From: Devosia rhizoryzae
Lineage (GTDB): Bacteria > Pseudomonadota > Alphaproteobacteria > Rhizobiales > Devosiaceae
Length of the DNA stretch: 64,000 nucleotides
Assembly (NCBI RefSeq): GCF_016698665.1
Contig: NZ_CP068046.1
Span: 1,736,001-1,800,000 of the forward strand
Direction of reading: 5' to 3'
The notes under the pieces: model-generated
Seen by the model: only the letters and a program-made list of their open reading frames with translations
Databases searched by the model: none
Told to the model about the DNA's origin: nothing
Made by a program: the position numbers and the translations under genes
Shown here: in pieces, positions 16,491 through 25,124 of the stretch
How the letters are laid out: each line of letters begins with the position of its first letter
How positions within the stretch are numbered: position 1 is the first letter of the stretch

Positions 16491-18761
16491 TTAAAGGCCT
16501 TCGGGCAAATCAAAGACCTGGCCGGGATAAATACGATCCGGATCGCGGATCTGGCCGGTATTGGCATCGTAGATCGTCGTGTACTTGATGCCCTCGCCAT
16601 AAACACGGCGCGCAATGGTCCAGAGATTGTCGCCGCGGCGGATAATGGCCTTGCCCGAAGCAAAACGCTGCGCCTCCGGATCGCCAAGCGATACGGCAAC
16701 CATGGTGGGCACATCGGGTTCTGGTTCGGCGACAGGCTCGGGCCGAGCGACGGGCGCCGGCTCGGCCACAGGCTGAGGGATTGCCGGCGCTGGCTCGACG
16801 GGTGTGGCCGGTTCAACCGCAGGCTGGGCCGCTGGGGCAGCGTCAGCTGCCGGTTCGACAGGGTCGGCTGGCTCTGCATCAGGCGCAGGCGCCGCGGTGG
16901 CCGGCTGGTTGGTTGCTGCAGGCGACCTTGCCGGCTGGGCGGGCACGGACGGCCTGGGCCGAGGTGCCGATTCTGGTTCAGGCGCAGCAGGTGTCGCTGG
17001 CTCTGCTGCTGGCGCTGCCGCAAAGGGCTCCGGCTCCGCTTCGGGTCGAGCCTGTGCCGCTGCGGACGGCGCCGGAGTTGCGGCAGCCGGCGTTGGCTGT
17101 TCAGCTTGAGGCAAGGGCTGGGGCATCGGCGTTGCAGATGCGGGCTCCGCAGGCGTAGCGGTCACATCGGCCGGTGCTGTTGGAGCGGGCGTGACTGCGT
17201 CCGCCGGTGCTGGCTCGTCTGCCGGAGCAGCAGATCGTGCGACCGGCTCTGCCTCCGCAGGCTCTTGGTCCGCTTGGGCAACGACGATCGGCTGGTCGGC
17301 CTCGGGAAGTTCAACCACGAAGTTGACCTCTGCGCGGGCGGCAACGTCGGCCGAACCCTGTCGCAGCAGGTCAGCTCGCACCCGCTGGTTGGGCTTGTCG
17401 AGCACATCACCGGCTTCCACCAGCCAGCGGCCATCCTCCACTTCGGCATCGGCCACGAACTGGTCGTCGACATAGAGGCGCACCGTGCCGCCTTCCGGCC
17501 CGGCGCCGGCAAAGAAGGTGCGATTTCCTTCCTTTTCGATGGCGTCGATGGTGGGCGGCAGCGTATCGGCAACAGCTGCGACAGCCTCTCTTTGAGGAGC
17601 TTCTTCCACCGGCTCTTCCACGGTCGCGACCGCGGGCGCCTCGACCTCAGCAGCCGGTAATTGCGCCTGGGCTACGGCAGGGGCTTCCGGCTCACCAGCG
17701 ACAACGACAGGCTCCTCGGCTGCCACTTGGGGAGTTCCGGCGGGTACTTCGACCTCTGGTTCAGCCGGGCTCGTGGCGTCGGTGGCTTGTGGCGCAGGGT
17801 CCGGTTCGATGGCTGGAGACACTGCCGGTTGGTCCGCCTGCGGGAGCGCGGCCACTGTCATGTCAGGGGCTGCTGTTTCCGTCCCTTCGCTTACGGCCGC
17901 TTCTGGCTCCTCGGCTGCTGCAACTTGCGGCTCCTCGGGAGTGATGGCAGTTGCGTCGGCAACGTCAGCCGCTCGCTCCGCTTCTGCAGCCTCGGCAATG
18001 GCGGCCTCAGATGTGTCTTCAGCAGCAGGCTCAGGTGCTTCTTCAGCAACAGGCTCCGGTGCGGGTTCTGCTTCCGCGAGGGCGAGATCTTCCGGAGCAG
18101 TCAGGCCTTGCAGCACTTCGCTGGCTTGCCCAGGCGTGCTGGCGACCACCAGTGGCTGAGTGGTCTTGTCTTCGTCGATAACGACGATAAACGATTCTGC
18201 CGCGGTGCCCGGCTTGCCGGTTTCGCCCAGGGTGATTTCAAGGCCGCCGGGTGGCAGTGGCTCATCGGGCACGAAGACCCAGTCGCCGCTCTGTTCCACC
18301 GTGGCTACGCCGAGTGGCTCGCCATTGGCGAAAAGCTCGACCTCGCTGCCGGGCGTACCGCTTCCGGCGATGACGATGGAGCCATCGGGCTCCGCTCGCA
18401 ACAGCCCGAATGTGGCCGCAACCACATCGTTGACGGTGGTCTCAGCCGGTGGTGTCACATCGAGCGATGGCTCAGCGGTAACAGCAGCTTCTGGCCTTTG
18501 TGCCGCCTCAGACGGTTCAGCATCGCCGACGCCTTCGGTCGCTTCGGTATCGGCGACTGCGGCAGCGGGCGGCGCGGGGATCAAGCCAACATCGACCATT
18601 CGGCCGCGGAGACACTGTCCCATGCCGTCGGGGCTGTTGAAGCAGGTGACGACGGAAGGGCCGGTCAACACGCCAAGAATAACGACTAAGGTGACCGCGG
18701 CGGCCCCAATGGTCAGGGCGAGTGGTCGTTTCGAAGCGGTGTCGGCCAGTTTATTCTCCAC
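16491..18761 (-). CDS. Large alanine/proline/glutamate-rich membrane-anchored LysM protein
   Basis: 756 residues. A basic N-terminus and one hydrophobic helix (PLALTIGAAAVTLVVILGVL) anchor it in the membrane. Two bacterial Ig-like segments follow (GSGTPGSEVELFANGEPLG with GDWVFVPDEPLPPGG; GAGPEGGTVRLYVDDQFVAD). Long acidic alanine/proline-rich stretches lie between them. The last 60 residues form a LysM domain (IRRGDNLWTIARRVYGEGIKY). It probably binds peptidoglycan from the periplasmic side. The GTG at 18761 is the only start that keeps the anchor. It follows cimA with a 9-bp gap. Confidence 0.85.
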   Translation of the reverse strand: MENKLADTASKRPLALTIGAAAVTLVVILGVLTGPSVVTCFNSPDGMGQCLRGRMVDVGLIPAPPAAAVADTEATEGVGDAEPSEAAQRPEAAVTAEPSLDVTPPAETTVNDVVAATFGLLRAEPDGSIVIAGSGTPGSEVELFANGEPLGVATVEQSGDWVFVPDEPLPPGGLEITLGETGKPGTAAESFIVVIDEDKTTQPLVVASTPGQASEVLQGLTAPEDLALAEAEPAPEPVAEEAPEPAAEDTSEAAIAEAAEAERAADVADATAITPEEPQVAAAEEPEAAVSEGTETAAPDMTVAALPQADQPAVSPAIEPDPAPQATDATSPAEPEVEVPAGTPQVAAEEPVVVAGEPEAPAVAQAQLPAAEVEAPAVATVEEPVEEAPQREAVAAVADTLPPTIDAIEKEGNRTFFAGAGPEGGTVRLYVDDQFVADAEVEDGRWLVEAGDVLDKPNQRVRADLLRQGSADVAARAEVNFVVELPEADQPIVVAQADQEPAEAEPVARSAAPADEPAPADAVTPAPTAPADVTATPAEPASATPMPQPLPQAEQPTPAAATPAPSAAAQARPEAEPEPFAAAPAAEPATPAAPEPESAPRPRPSVPAQPARSPAATNQPATAAPAPDAEPADPVEPAADAAPAAQPAVEPATPVEPAPAIPQPVAEPAPVARPEPVAEPEPDVPTMVAVSLGDPEAQRFASGKAIIRRGDNLWTIARRVYGEGIKYTTIYDANTGQIRDPDRIYPGQVFDLPEGL

Positions 18762-18770
18762 AAGTCCAGA

Positions 18771-20411
18771 TCAGCCGGCCACCAATGCTGGCCGACGTTG
18801 TGCCGTTACCGTCGAAACCAGAGCCGCTTCTGTTTTCAACAGCTTGTATGTGATGGATTCATACAGAGCTTCAAAGGACGCATCAATGATATTGGGCGAA
18901 ACGCCAATGGTGACCCAGCGCTCGCCGGAACCGTCGCGGCTTTCGACCAGTACACGGGTGACCGCGCCCGTGCCGCCGTCCAGGATACGGACCTTGAAGT
19001 CGGCGAGTTCGACATCCTCGATCAGCGCAGAATACTTGCCCAAGTCCTTGCGCAGGGCCTGGTCCAGCGCGTTGACGGGGCCGTTGCCTTCAGCCACCGA
19101 CATCAAAAGTTCGCCGTCGATGCGCAGCTTCACCACGGCTTCGGTGACCGTCATTTCCTCGCCCTGCGCATTGTGGCGGCGCTCGACCATGGCGCGATAA
19201 TGCTCGACCTGGAAGAAGCTTGGCAGCGTGCCCAGAACCTCGTGCGCCAGCACGCAGAACGAGGCGTCGGCGCCGTCATAGGAATAGCCGAAGGCCTCGC
19301 GCTGCTTGACTTCGGCCAGCAGCTTTTCCAGGCGCTGATCGTCCTTTTCGATGCGAATGTCGTGCCGCGCCAGAGCAGTCAGAAGATTGGATTTGCCGGC
19401 CTGTTGCGAGACCATGATGCTTCGCTCGTTACCGACGCTTTCGGGCGTAACATGCTCGTAGGTCGAGAAATCCTTGAGGAGAGCGGAAGCATGGATGCCC
19501 GCCTTGGTGGCAAAGGCCGAGGCGCCGACATAGGGCGCCTGCCGGGCCGGGGCACGGTTAAGACGATCGTCGAAGGCGCGAGAAATGTGGGTCAGGCGCG
19601 CAAGCCGCTCGGGTGTGATGCCGGTCTCGAAACGCTGCGCATAGAAAGGTTTAAGCACCAAGGTCGGAATCAGCGAAACGAGGTTGGTGTTGCCGCAGCG
19701 TTCGCCCAAGCCATTGAGCGTGCCCTGGACCTGGCAGACCCCCATTTCGATGGCCGCGAGCGCATTGGCGACCGCCTGGCCGGTATCGTCATGGGGGTGG
19801 ATGCCGAGCTTTTCACCCGGCGCATGTGACAGAACCGCGCTAACGATTTCGCGCACTTCCGACGGCATCGTGCCCCCATTGGTGTCGCAAAGGACAACCC
19901 AGCGGGCGCCAGCGTCGAGGGCCGTCGTGACGCAGGCCAGCGCATAGGTCGGATTGGCCTTGTAGCCATCGAAGAAGTGTTCGAGATCGATCAGCACTTC
20001 CTTGCCGGCAGCGGCGGCAACGCGCACCGTATCGGCCAGGCCTTCGAGGTGCTCTTCCGTGGTTGAGCCCAGCGCCAGCTCAACCTGATAGTCCCAGGCC
20101 TTGGCGACGAAGCAGGTCGCATCGGCCTTGGATTGAAGCAGTGCCTGCACGCCGGGGTCGTTGTCCGCCGAGCGCCCTGCCCTCTTCGTCATGCCGAAGG
20201 CGGTGAAAGTCGCCCTTTTGGTGCGGCGCTGTTCGAAGAAGGACGTGTCGACCGGATTTGCCCCGGGATAGCCGCCCTCGATATAGTCGACACCCAGCTG
20301 CTCAAGCATCTCGGTGATGGCGATCTTGTCCTCCAGCGAGAATTCGACGCCGGCGGTTTGCGCACCGTCGCGCAGGGTGGTGTCGAAGAGATAAAGGCGG
20401 GTGCGGGACAT
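18771..20411 (-). CDS. cimA: Citramalate synthase
   Basis: 546 residues. It condenses pyruvate and acetyl-CoA to (R)-citramalate, feeding isoleucine synthesis without threonine. The HMGL-like TIM barrel begins FDTTLRDGAQTAGVEFS and carries HPHDDTGQAVANALAAIEMG and NGLGERCGNTNL. A linker leads to a regulatory LeuA dimer domain from about residue 420. Length and the AQTAGVEFS variant separate it from 2-isopropylmalate synthase and homocitrate synthase. It starts 3 bp after the GFA gene stop. Confidence 0.93.
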   Translation of the reverse strand: MSRTRLYLFDTTLRDGAQTAGVEFSLEDKIAITEMLEQLGVDYIEGGYPGANPVDTSFFEQRRTKRATFTAFGMTKRAGRSADNDPGVQALLQSKADATCFVAKAWDYQVELALGSTTEEHLEGLADTVRVAAAAGKEVLIDLEHFFDGYKANPTYALACVTTALDAGARWVVLCDTNGGTMPSEVREIVSAVLSHAPGEKLGIHPHDDTGQAVANALAAIEMGVCQVQGTLNGLGERCGNTNLVSLIPTLVLKPFYAQRFETGITPERLARLTHISRAFDDRLNRAPARQAPYVGASAFATKAGIHASALLKDFSTYEHVTPESVGNERSIMVSQQAGKSNLLTALARHDIRIEKDDQRLEKLLAEVKQREAFGYSYDGADASFCVLAHEVLGTLPSFFQVEHYRAMVERRHNAQGEEMTVTEAVVKLRIDGELLMSVAEGNGPVNALDQALRKDLGKYSALIEDVELADFKVRILDGGTGAVTRVLVESRDGSGERWVTIGVSPNIIDASFEALYESITYKLLKTEAALVSTVTAQRRPALVAG

Positions 20412-20414
20412 GGT

Positions 20415-20909
20415 CTACTCAGGCCAGACTTGGGTATCGTGGTCGGGATGCTGACGATTGCTGTTGGCGATGGCAGCGGCCCAGGCGGCATCGTCATCCG
20501 GTCCGGTCCCGGTCGTTCCGTTGTCGCGAAGGCTGAGGATGCTCTCGAACCAGGGCACCTTGCCCTCGTTGCCATCGCTGGTCCTGGGCGGGAAAAGCTC
20601 GGGGTGGTCGAGCGATCCGATGGTGAAGTTGATGCGGTCGCCGTTAATCGTTTCGTAAAAAAGAGGCGTGCCACATTGGGCGCAAAAGCCGCGATCGACG
20701 TGATCGGAGCTGCGAAAGCGCCCCGGCGTGCCGCGCGTCCAGGTCACGGCTTCCTTCGGCGCTGCGACCAGGGCAATAAAGATGTTGCCCGCCGCCTTCT
20801 GGCACATGCGGCAATGGCAGATATGGGCATTGTCCAGCATTTGCGTCGCATGGTAGCGCACCGCGCCACACTGGCAGCCGCCGCTGACCGCTATATCCAC
20901 GCGATCCAT
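20415..20909 (-). CDS. GFA-family zinc-binding protein (first of two)
   Basis: 164 residues. The zinc-site cysteines are visible in GGCQCGAVRY, ICHCRMCQKAAG and GFCAQCGTPLFYE. The family includes glutathione-dependent formaldehyde-activating enzyme and many proteins of unknown function, so the name does not prove formaldehyde chemistry. The start at 20909 has GGGAGA 8 bases upstream and shares a base with the stop of the preceding GFA gene (TGATG). It is about 45% identical by eye to its neighbour, which suggests tandem duplication. Confidence 0.88.
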   Translation of the reverse strand: MDRVDIAVSGGCQCGAVRYHATQMLDNAHICHCRMCQKAAGNIFIALVAAPKEAVTWTRGTPGRFRSSDHVDRGFCAQCGTPLFYETINGDRINFTIGSLDHPELFPPRTSDGNEGKVPWFESILSLRDNGTTGTGPDDDAAWAAAIANSNRQHPDHDTQVWPE

Positions 20910-21382
20910 CAGGCGTCTCCCTTGGGCGGCCAGGCCTCGGTGTCGTGGTCCGGATGCTGGTTGGAGTGGATGCCGGCCATGAAGTCGCGCCACTCGTCGC
21001 TGACCTCGTGCCGCACCGGGATGCTGGTCAGCGTATCGAAGAAGGGCAGCTTGTCGTCCGGATTGACCTGGATTTCCGGCGCGGCCACGGTCGGGTCGTC
21101 AAAAGTGCCGATCGCCAGTTCGAGTCCGAAGCGCGTTTCATAGGCAAGTGGGGTGCCGCACTCGCCGCAAAAGGCGCGGCGAGCGGCATCCGAGCTCTGA
21201 AACCACTTGGGCTCACCACGGGTCCAGGTGGCGTTATGCGCCGTCACCAGCGGGCCAAAGAACCCGCCGAACGCTTTCTGGCACATGCGGCAATGACAGA
21301 TCGACGGCCGCCCCAGGCGCGTCACGCGAAAGCGCACCGCGCCGCATTGGCAGCCACCAGTATGGGCATCACTGGGGGGCAT
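20909..21382 (-). CDS. GFA-family zinc-binding protein (second of two)
   Basis: 157 residues with the same zinc pattern as its neighbour: GGCQCGAVRF, ICHCRMCQKAFGG and AFCGECGTPLAYE. Both end with the same NQHPDHDTEAWP / NRQHPDHDTQVWP type tail, which supports recent duplication. It begins at 21382, overlapping the VOC gene end by 14 bases, so the four genes from VOC to cimA look like one transcript. The substrate is unknown. Confidence 0.88.
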   Translation of the reverse strand: MPPSDAHTGGCQCGAVRFRVTRLGRPSICHCRMCQKAFGGFFGPLVTAHNATWTRGEPKWFQSSDAARRAFCGECGTPLAYETRFGLELAIGTFDDPTVAAPEIQVNPDDKLPFFDTLTSIPVRHEVSDEWRDFMAGIHSNQHPDHDTEAWPPKGDA

Positions 21383-21752
21383 GACACACTGCTTCGATAT
21401 TGTTGCCGTCCGGATCGTAGACGAAGGCGGCATAGTAGGTGGGGCTGTACTCGGTCCGGATACCGGGCCCGCCATTGTCCTTGCCGCCCGCAGCAATCGC
21501 CGCTGCATAGAAGGCGTCCACTTCGGCGCGGGTGCGGGCAGCGAATGCCGTGTGACGCCCGGGGCCCGCGTCCTTGCTTTCGCTCAGCCAGAAGACAGGC
21601 ACGTCCCGACCATAGCCGCAGACATGGACGCCGCCGGTATACTCGGTCGGTATCTCGGACATGCAACTGCCCCCGAGCGCCGCGAAAACAGCGTCATAGA
21701 AGGCGCGGCCGCGGGTCCAGTCGGAAACGAAGATGCCAGTGTGATCGATCAT
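21369..21752 (-). CDS. VOC-family (glyoxalase/dioxygenase fold) protein
   Basis: 127 residues. A single pair of beta-alpha-beta-beta-beta modules runs from HTGIFVSDWTRGRAFYDAVF to YYAAFVYDPDGNNIEAVCH, where the metal ligands (His near the start, Glu near the end) are expected. The substrate cannot be told. AAGGAGA lies 8 bases before the start. The GFA partners suggest handling of a thiol or aldehyde conjugate (inference). Confidence 0.85.
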   Translation of the reverse strand: MIDHTGIFVSDWTRGRAFYDAVFAALGGSCMSEIPTEYTGGVHVCGYGRDVPVFWLSESKDAGPGRHTAFAARTRAEVDAFYAAAIAAGGKDNGGPGIRTEYSPTYYAAFVYDPDGNNIEAVCHAPQ

Positions 21753-21827
21753 GGGAAGTCTCCTTGCGTTAAAGAAGGCCACGAAAGCGATAAGTCGCGT
21801 CAGCCGATGTCAGGAGCCGCAAAGCGA

Positions 21828-22325
21828 TCATGATTGCTGCTCCTGCAAGCGTGCCCAGATCGCGTCGGCGACGTGTTCGGGCCGCGCGAGAATATCATTG
21901 TTCCAGACGCGGAACAGGCGGAAGCTTTGCGACCGCAGATAGTTGTCGCGAGTGGCATCGCCCTTGCTGTCGGCGTGTTGCGAACCGTCTGCTTCGACGA
22001 TCAGCCGGGCTGAATAGCAAACAAAATCAGCTATATAGTGGTCGATCGGCTCCTGGCGTCGAAACTTGAATGCCGCAAAGCGTCGATTGCGCAGAAGTTG
22101 CCAAAGCTTCCGCTCCGCTTCGGTTGGCTCGTGTCGCATCCTGCGGGCGAAGGTCTTGAGCCTCGCGTTTGCGGAAACGTCGTCCCCCTCATCCGCCCTT
22201 TGGGCACCTTCTCCCGCAAGGGGAGAAGGGGGCTCCGTGGTTGGCGCGGGCTCCCCCTCTCCCCTTGCGGGAGAGGGTGGCTCGGCCAAAGGCCGAGACG
22301 GGTGAGGGGTTGTGTCCAATGTCAC
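21828..22325 (-). CDS. DUF559 endonuclease-like protein with a repeat-encoded N-terminus
   Basis: 165 residues from a GTG start. The C-terminal 105 residues are a DUF559 domain, related to very-short-patch-repair nucleases: [50 protein letters not shown] and [10 protein letters not shown]; the Asp, Glu and Gln are the likely nuclease residues. The GTG at 22325 overlaps the cysS stop as GTGA and has GGAGG 7 bases upstream. The first 45 codons run through a palindromic intergenic repeat ([10 protein letters not shown]). An ATG at 22139 would give only the domain. DNA cleavage is a family inference. Confidence 0.75.
   Translation of the reverse strand: MTLDTTPHPSRPLAEPPSPARGEGEPAPTTEPPSPLAGEGAQRADEGDDVSANARLKTFARRMRHEPTEAERKLWQLLRNRRFAAFKFRRQEPIDHYIADFVCYSARLIVEADGSQHADSKGDATRDNYLRSQSFRLFRVWNNDILARPEHVADAIWARLQEQQS
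22184..22309. repeat. Palindromic repeat pair R1 (inside the DUF559 gene)
   Basis: Two oppositely oriented units. The first runs from CCCCCTCATCCG to a CTTCTCCC-GCAA-GGGGAGAAG hairpin. The second runs from CTCTCCCCTTGCGGGAGAG to GACGGGTGAGGGG and contains the smaller palindrome CTCGGCCAAAGGCCGAG. The same family recurs at 41.9 and 58.2 kb, with a related form at 51.3 kb. Such units are common between genes in Hyphomicrobiales. Confidence 0.8.
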
Positions 22326-23698
22326 CGCTTCACCTCCCATTTCGTCTGCCGCTGGCCAGCTTCATCCTTGTAGTCCATCAAGGCAATCCCTTGCTCGGCC
22401 AGATCCTTCCGGATGGCGTCAGCTTTGGCGAAATCCTTGCTGTTGAGCGCATCGAGGCGTTCGGCAACTTTGCTCGCGACGCCCGTGTCCTCGGCCACTT
22501 CGCGCTTGATCTGGATGCCCATCAACGCAGCCAGCGAGAGGCCGTCGGCGGCCCTGCCCTCGTCCATGATCAGGGCATGGATGCGGCCGATGGCGCCGGG
22601 CGTGTCGAGATCATCGGCGAGGCGATCGACGAGGTCTGGCGACAAGTCGGATGCCGGCTCGGCGTCGCCCGCAGCGCGCTCCCATTTTTCGAGCAGGGTC
22701 ACCGCTTCTTCAAGGCGCCGCTGGGAGAAATCGATCGGCTCGCGATAATGCGTCATCAGCATGGCCAGCCGCAGCACTTCGCCCGGCCATTTTCGGCCGC
22801 CGAAGTCTTGCGTTTCGAGCAGCTGGTGGATGGTGAAGAAGTTGCCGAGCGACTTGCTCATCTTCTGGCCCTCCACCTGGAGGAAGCCGTTATGCATCCA
22901 GACATTGGCCATGGCGTGCGAGCCATGGGCGCAGCGGGACTGGGCGATTTCATTTTCGTGGTGCGGAAAGATGAGGTCGAGCCCTCCGCCGTGAATGTCG
23001 AAGGTTTCGCCAAGGTAACGCTCCGACATGGCCGAGCATTCGATGTGCCAACCTGGGCGGCCGCGGCCCCAGGGACTGTTCCAGCCGGGTTCGTCGGCGG
23101 ACGACAGTTTCCAGAGCACGAAATCAGCCGGATTGCGCTTGTGCGTGTCGACAGCGATGCGGGCGCCGGCGAGATTGTCGTCGAGGTTGCGCCCCGAAAG
23201 CTGACCGTAATCGGCCATGGAGTCGACCGCGAACAGCACTTCGCCTTCCGCGACATAGGCATGACCACGGCCGATCAGCGTCGTGATCAGCTTCTGCATG
23301 CCCTCGATATTGTCGGTGGCGCGTGGTTGCACCGTCGGCTCGAGGCAGCCCAGGGCTGCGACGTCCTTCTGGTATTGCGCAGCCGTGGTCTCGGTCACCC
23401 GGCGGATCGCGTCGTTGAGCGGCAGATCGGGAAAGTCGCGCAAGGCGCGGGCGTTGATCTTGTCATCGACGTCGGTGATGTTGCGCACATAGGTGACGTG
23501 CTCGGCGCCAAACGTGTGACGCAGCAGCCGAAACAGCAGGTCGAAGACGATGGCGGCGCGGCCATTGCCGATATGGGCGAAGTCATAGACCGTCGGGCCG
23601 CAGGCATAGAGCCGCACATTGCTCGCATCCATCGGCGTAAATGGCGCCTTGGCGCGATGGAGCGTGTTGTAGAGCGAAAGCTGCGGCTTTGCCGTCAT
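22322..23698 (-). CDS. cysS: Cysteine-tRNA ligase
   Basis: 458 residues, the normal length. The class I signature HIGN is at 42-45 ([11 protein letters not shown]) and KMSKS near 270 ([13 protein letters not shown]). Zinc ligands are expected at Cys33 (YACGPTVYD), the Cys in WHIECSAM and the HHENE segment. The C-terminal anticodon part is complete. AAGAGA lies 9 bases before the start. Its stop overlaps the DUF559 start (GTGA), so it leads a transcript that may extend to the VOC gene. Confidence 0.96.
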   Translation of the reverse strand: MTAKPQLSLYNTLHRAKAPFTPMDASNVRLYACGPTVYDFAHIGNGRAAIVFDLLFRLLRHTFGAEHVTYVRNITDVDDKINARALRDFPDLPLNDAIRRVTETTAAQYQKDVAALGCLEPTVQPRATDNIEGMQKLITTLIGRGHAYVAEGEVLFAVDSMADYGQLSGRNLDDNLAGARIAVDTHKRNPADFVLWKLSSADEPGWNSPWGRGRPGWHIECSAMSERYLGETFDIHGGGLDLIFPHHENEIAQSRCAHGSHAMANVWMHNGFLQVEGQKMSKSLGNFFTIHQLLETQDFGGRKWPGEVLRLAMLMTHYREPIDFSQRRLEEAVTLLEKWERAAGDAEPASDLSPDLVDRLADDLDTPGAIGRIHALIMDEGRAADGLSLAALMGIQIKREVAEDTGVASKVAERLDALNSKDFAKADAIRKDLAEQGIALMDYKDEAGQRQTKWEVKR

Positions 23699-23879
23699 CG
23701 GAAAGTCTCTTGGCCAGACGAAATCGTGCTCTGGCGGGAGAGGTTCTATCCATTTGACTTACGAGGATGAAGAAGACCGCTCCGCCAACGCTTGGGTTAG
23801 CAGGTAATAATGAACCAGGTAATGGTGCACGGGGTCTTCATAGCGCGCGAGATTGGCCGGACCAGCCGCAGAAAGCAAG

Positions 23880-23913
23880 CGCAAAACAAAAGAGGGCGAC
23901 CCGAAGGTCGCCC
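23880..23913 (-). terminator. Terminator of the FAH-family gene
   Basis: On the minus strand an 8-bp stem, GGGCGACC / GGTCGCCC, encloses a stable TTCG tetraloop and is followed by TCTTTTGTTTT. It lies 57 bp after the FAH gene stop and isolates that gene from cysS. Confidence 0.88.
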
Positions 23914-23969
23914 AATCGCTTTGGAGGCGACAATCCAAGCGTCTCACGTGCGGGCGTCATCCCCAACGA

Positions 23970-24983
23970 CTACACGGGAATGTTACCGACCTCGACGCGT
24001 TGCGCGATGCTGCCGAAAACGGGTGCGCTGCCGCTGTCCACGGCAAAGATGCGGACTTCGTCACCGGCCTTGAGGAAAGGCGTGCGGGCGCCGCCGAATT
24101 TGGCTTTCTCGGCGGTCCGCGCCTCGGCGATACAGGCAAAGCCGATGCCGTTCGATTTGATCGGCAGCGTCTCATCGTGGGCATTGGAGATGGTGCCGCC
24201 GCCGATGATCGTGCCCGCCGTAAGGTTGCGGGTCCGTGCCGCCTCGACGATCAGGTCGACGAAATCGAAATGCACACCGACGCCGGCATTGGGCTGGCCA
24301 TAAAGGGCGCCATTGACCTCGACGCGGACCGGAAGATGAAGGCGATTGTCGCGCCAGCGCTCGCCGAGGCTATCCAGCGTCACGGCGACCGGCGCAAAAG
24401 CGGTCGAAGGCTTGGAATGGAAGAAGCCAAATCCGTTCTGAAGATCATCGGCCACCAGCCGGCGCAGGGAGACGTCATTGATCAAGGTTACCAGGCGGAT
24501 AGCGGCGCTTGCCTGTTCGCGCGTGGCGCGCATCGGAACAGCGCCGATGATGACGGCGACCTCGGCTTCAAAATCGAGCGCCAGGTCATCGCCATAGATG
24601 GGCAGCGGATCCGTCGGTCCGGAAAGCGAATCAGAAGCACCCTGGTAGAGCAGCGGGCGGACCGATTGCAGCTCGGCATCTTTGCTGCCCTTGAGCGAGC
24701 GTACGCGTTCGAGGTGGCTCATGTAACCCGAGCCATCGATCCACTGGAAGGCGCGCGGCAGCGGCGCATGCGCCAACTTGGCCTCGAACACCTGCCCGGC
24801 AATCTCGCCGGCTTCGAGCTGCGCCGCCAGCGCAGAAAGGCCCGGGGCCAAGGCATCCCAGCCGTCGAGTGCCGCCTGCAAGGTCGGCGCGATGCGGCCT
24901 GCCGAGACAAAGCGGCTGAGGTCATTGGAGACGATCACGAGCTGTCCATCGGGACGGCCGTTGCGGAGGGTCGCGAGTTTCAT
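23970..24983 (-). CDS. Fumarylacetoacetate hydrolase-family protein
   Basis: 337 residues. The FAH fold is visible from LDFEAEVAVIIG (a metal-binding Glu pair) through LINDVSLR, FGFFHSKPSTAFAPVAV, GVHFDFVDLIVEAAR and GTIIGGGTISN. The N-terminal GYMSHLERVRSLKG is typical of the longer subfamily near true fumarylacetoacetases. It probably hydrolyses a beta-diketo acid in aromatic or amino-acid degradation. No tyrosine-pathway genes are nearby. It is transcribed alone and closed by a strong terminator. Confidence 0.88.
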   Translation of the reverse strand: MKLATLRNGRPDGQLVIVSNDLSRFVSAGRIAPTLQAALDGWDALAPGLSALAAQLEAGEIAGQVFEAKLAHAPLPRAFQWIDGSGYMSHLERVRSLKGSKDAELQSVRPLLYQGASDSLSGPTDPLPIYGDDLALDFEAEVAVIIGAVPMRATREQASAAIRLVTLINDVSLRRLVADDLQNGFGFFHSKPSTAFAPVAVTLDSLGERWRDNRLHLPVRVEVNGALYGQPNAGVGVHFDFVDLIVEAARTRNLTAGTIIGGGTISNAHDETLPIKSNGIGFACIAEARTAEKAKFGGARTPFLKAGDEVRIFAVDSGSAPVFGSIAQRVEVGNIPV

Positions 24984-25124
24984 CTTCGTGCTGCTTCTTC
25001 TCGACAGTGACCCGGACGCGCTACCACGGTGTCGCGGGCACAGCTATAATGTTGCCATGGGTCCTAGCGATGTCTTAAGGGCCAAAGGGTCGCGACGGTT
25101 GCGGCCCATGGACGGGAATATCTA

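Noticed and set aside
22184..22309. Repeat R1 as a CRISPR array
   Set aside because: Only two inverted units are present, with no regular spacers and no cas genes. It is a palindromic intergenic repeat.
23759..23947. A 62-codon minus-strand frame between cysS and the FAH gene
   Set aside because: Its first third is the translation of the FAH terminator hairpin and it has no ribosome site. The tail could belong to a shorter peptide, but I cannot support it.
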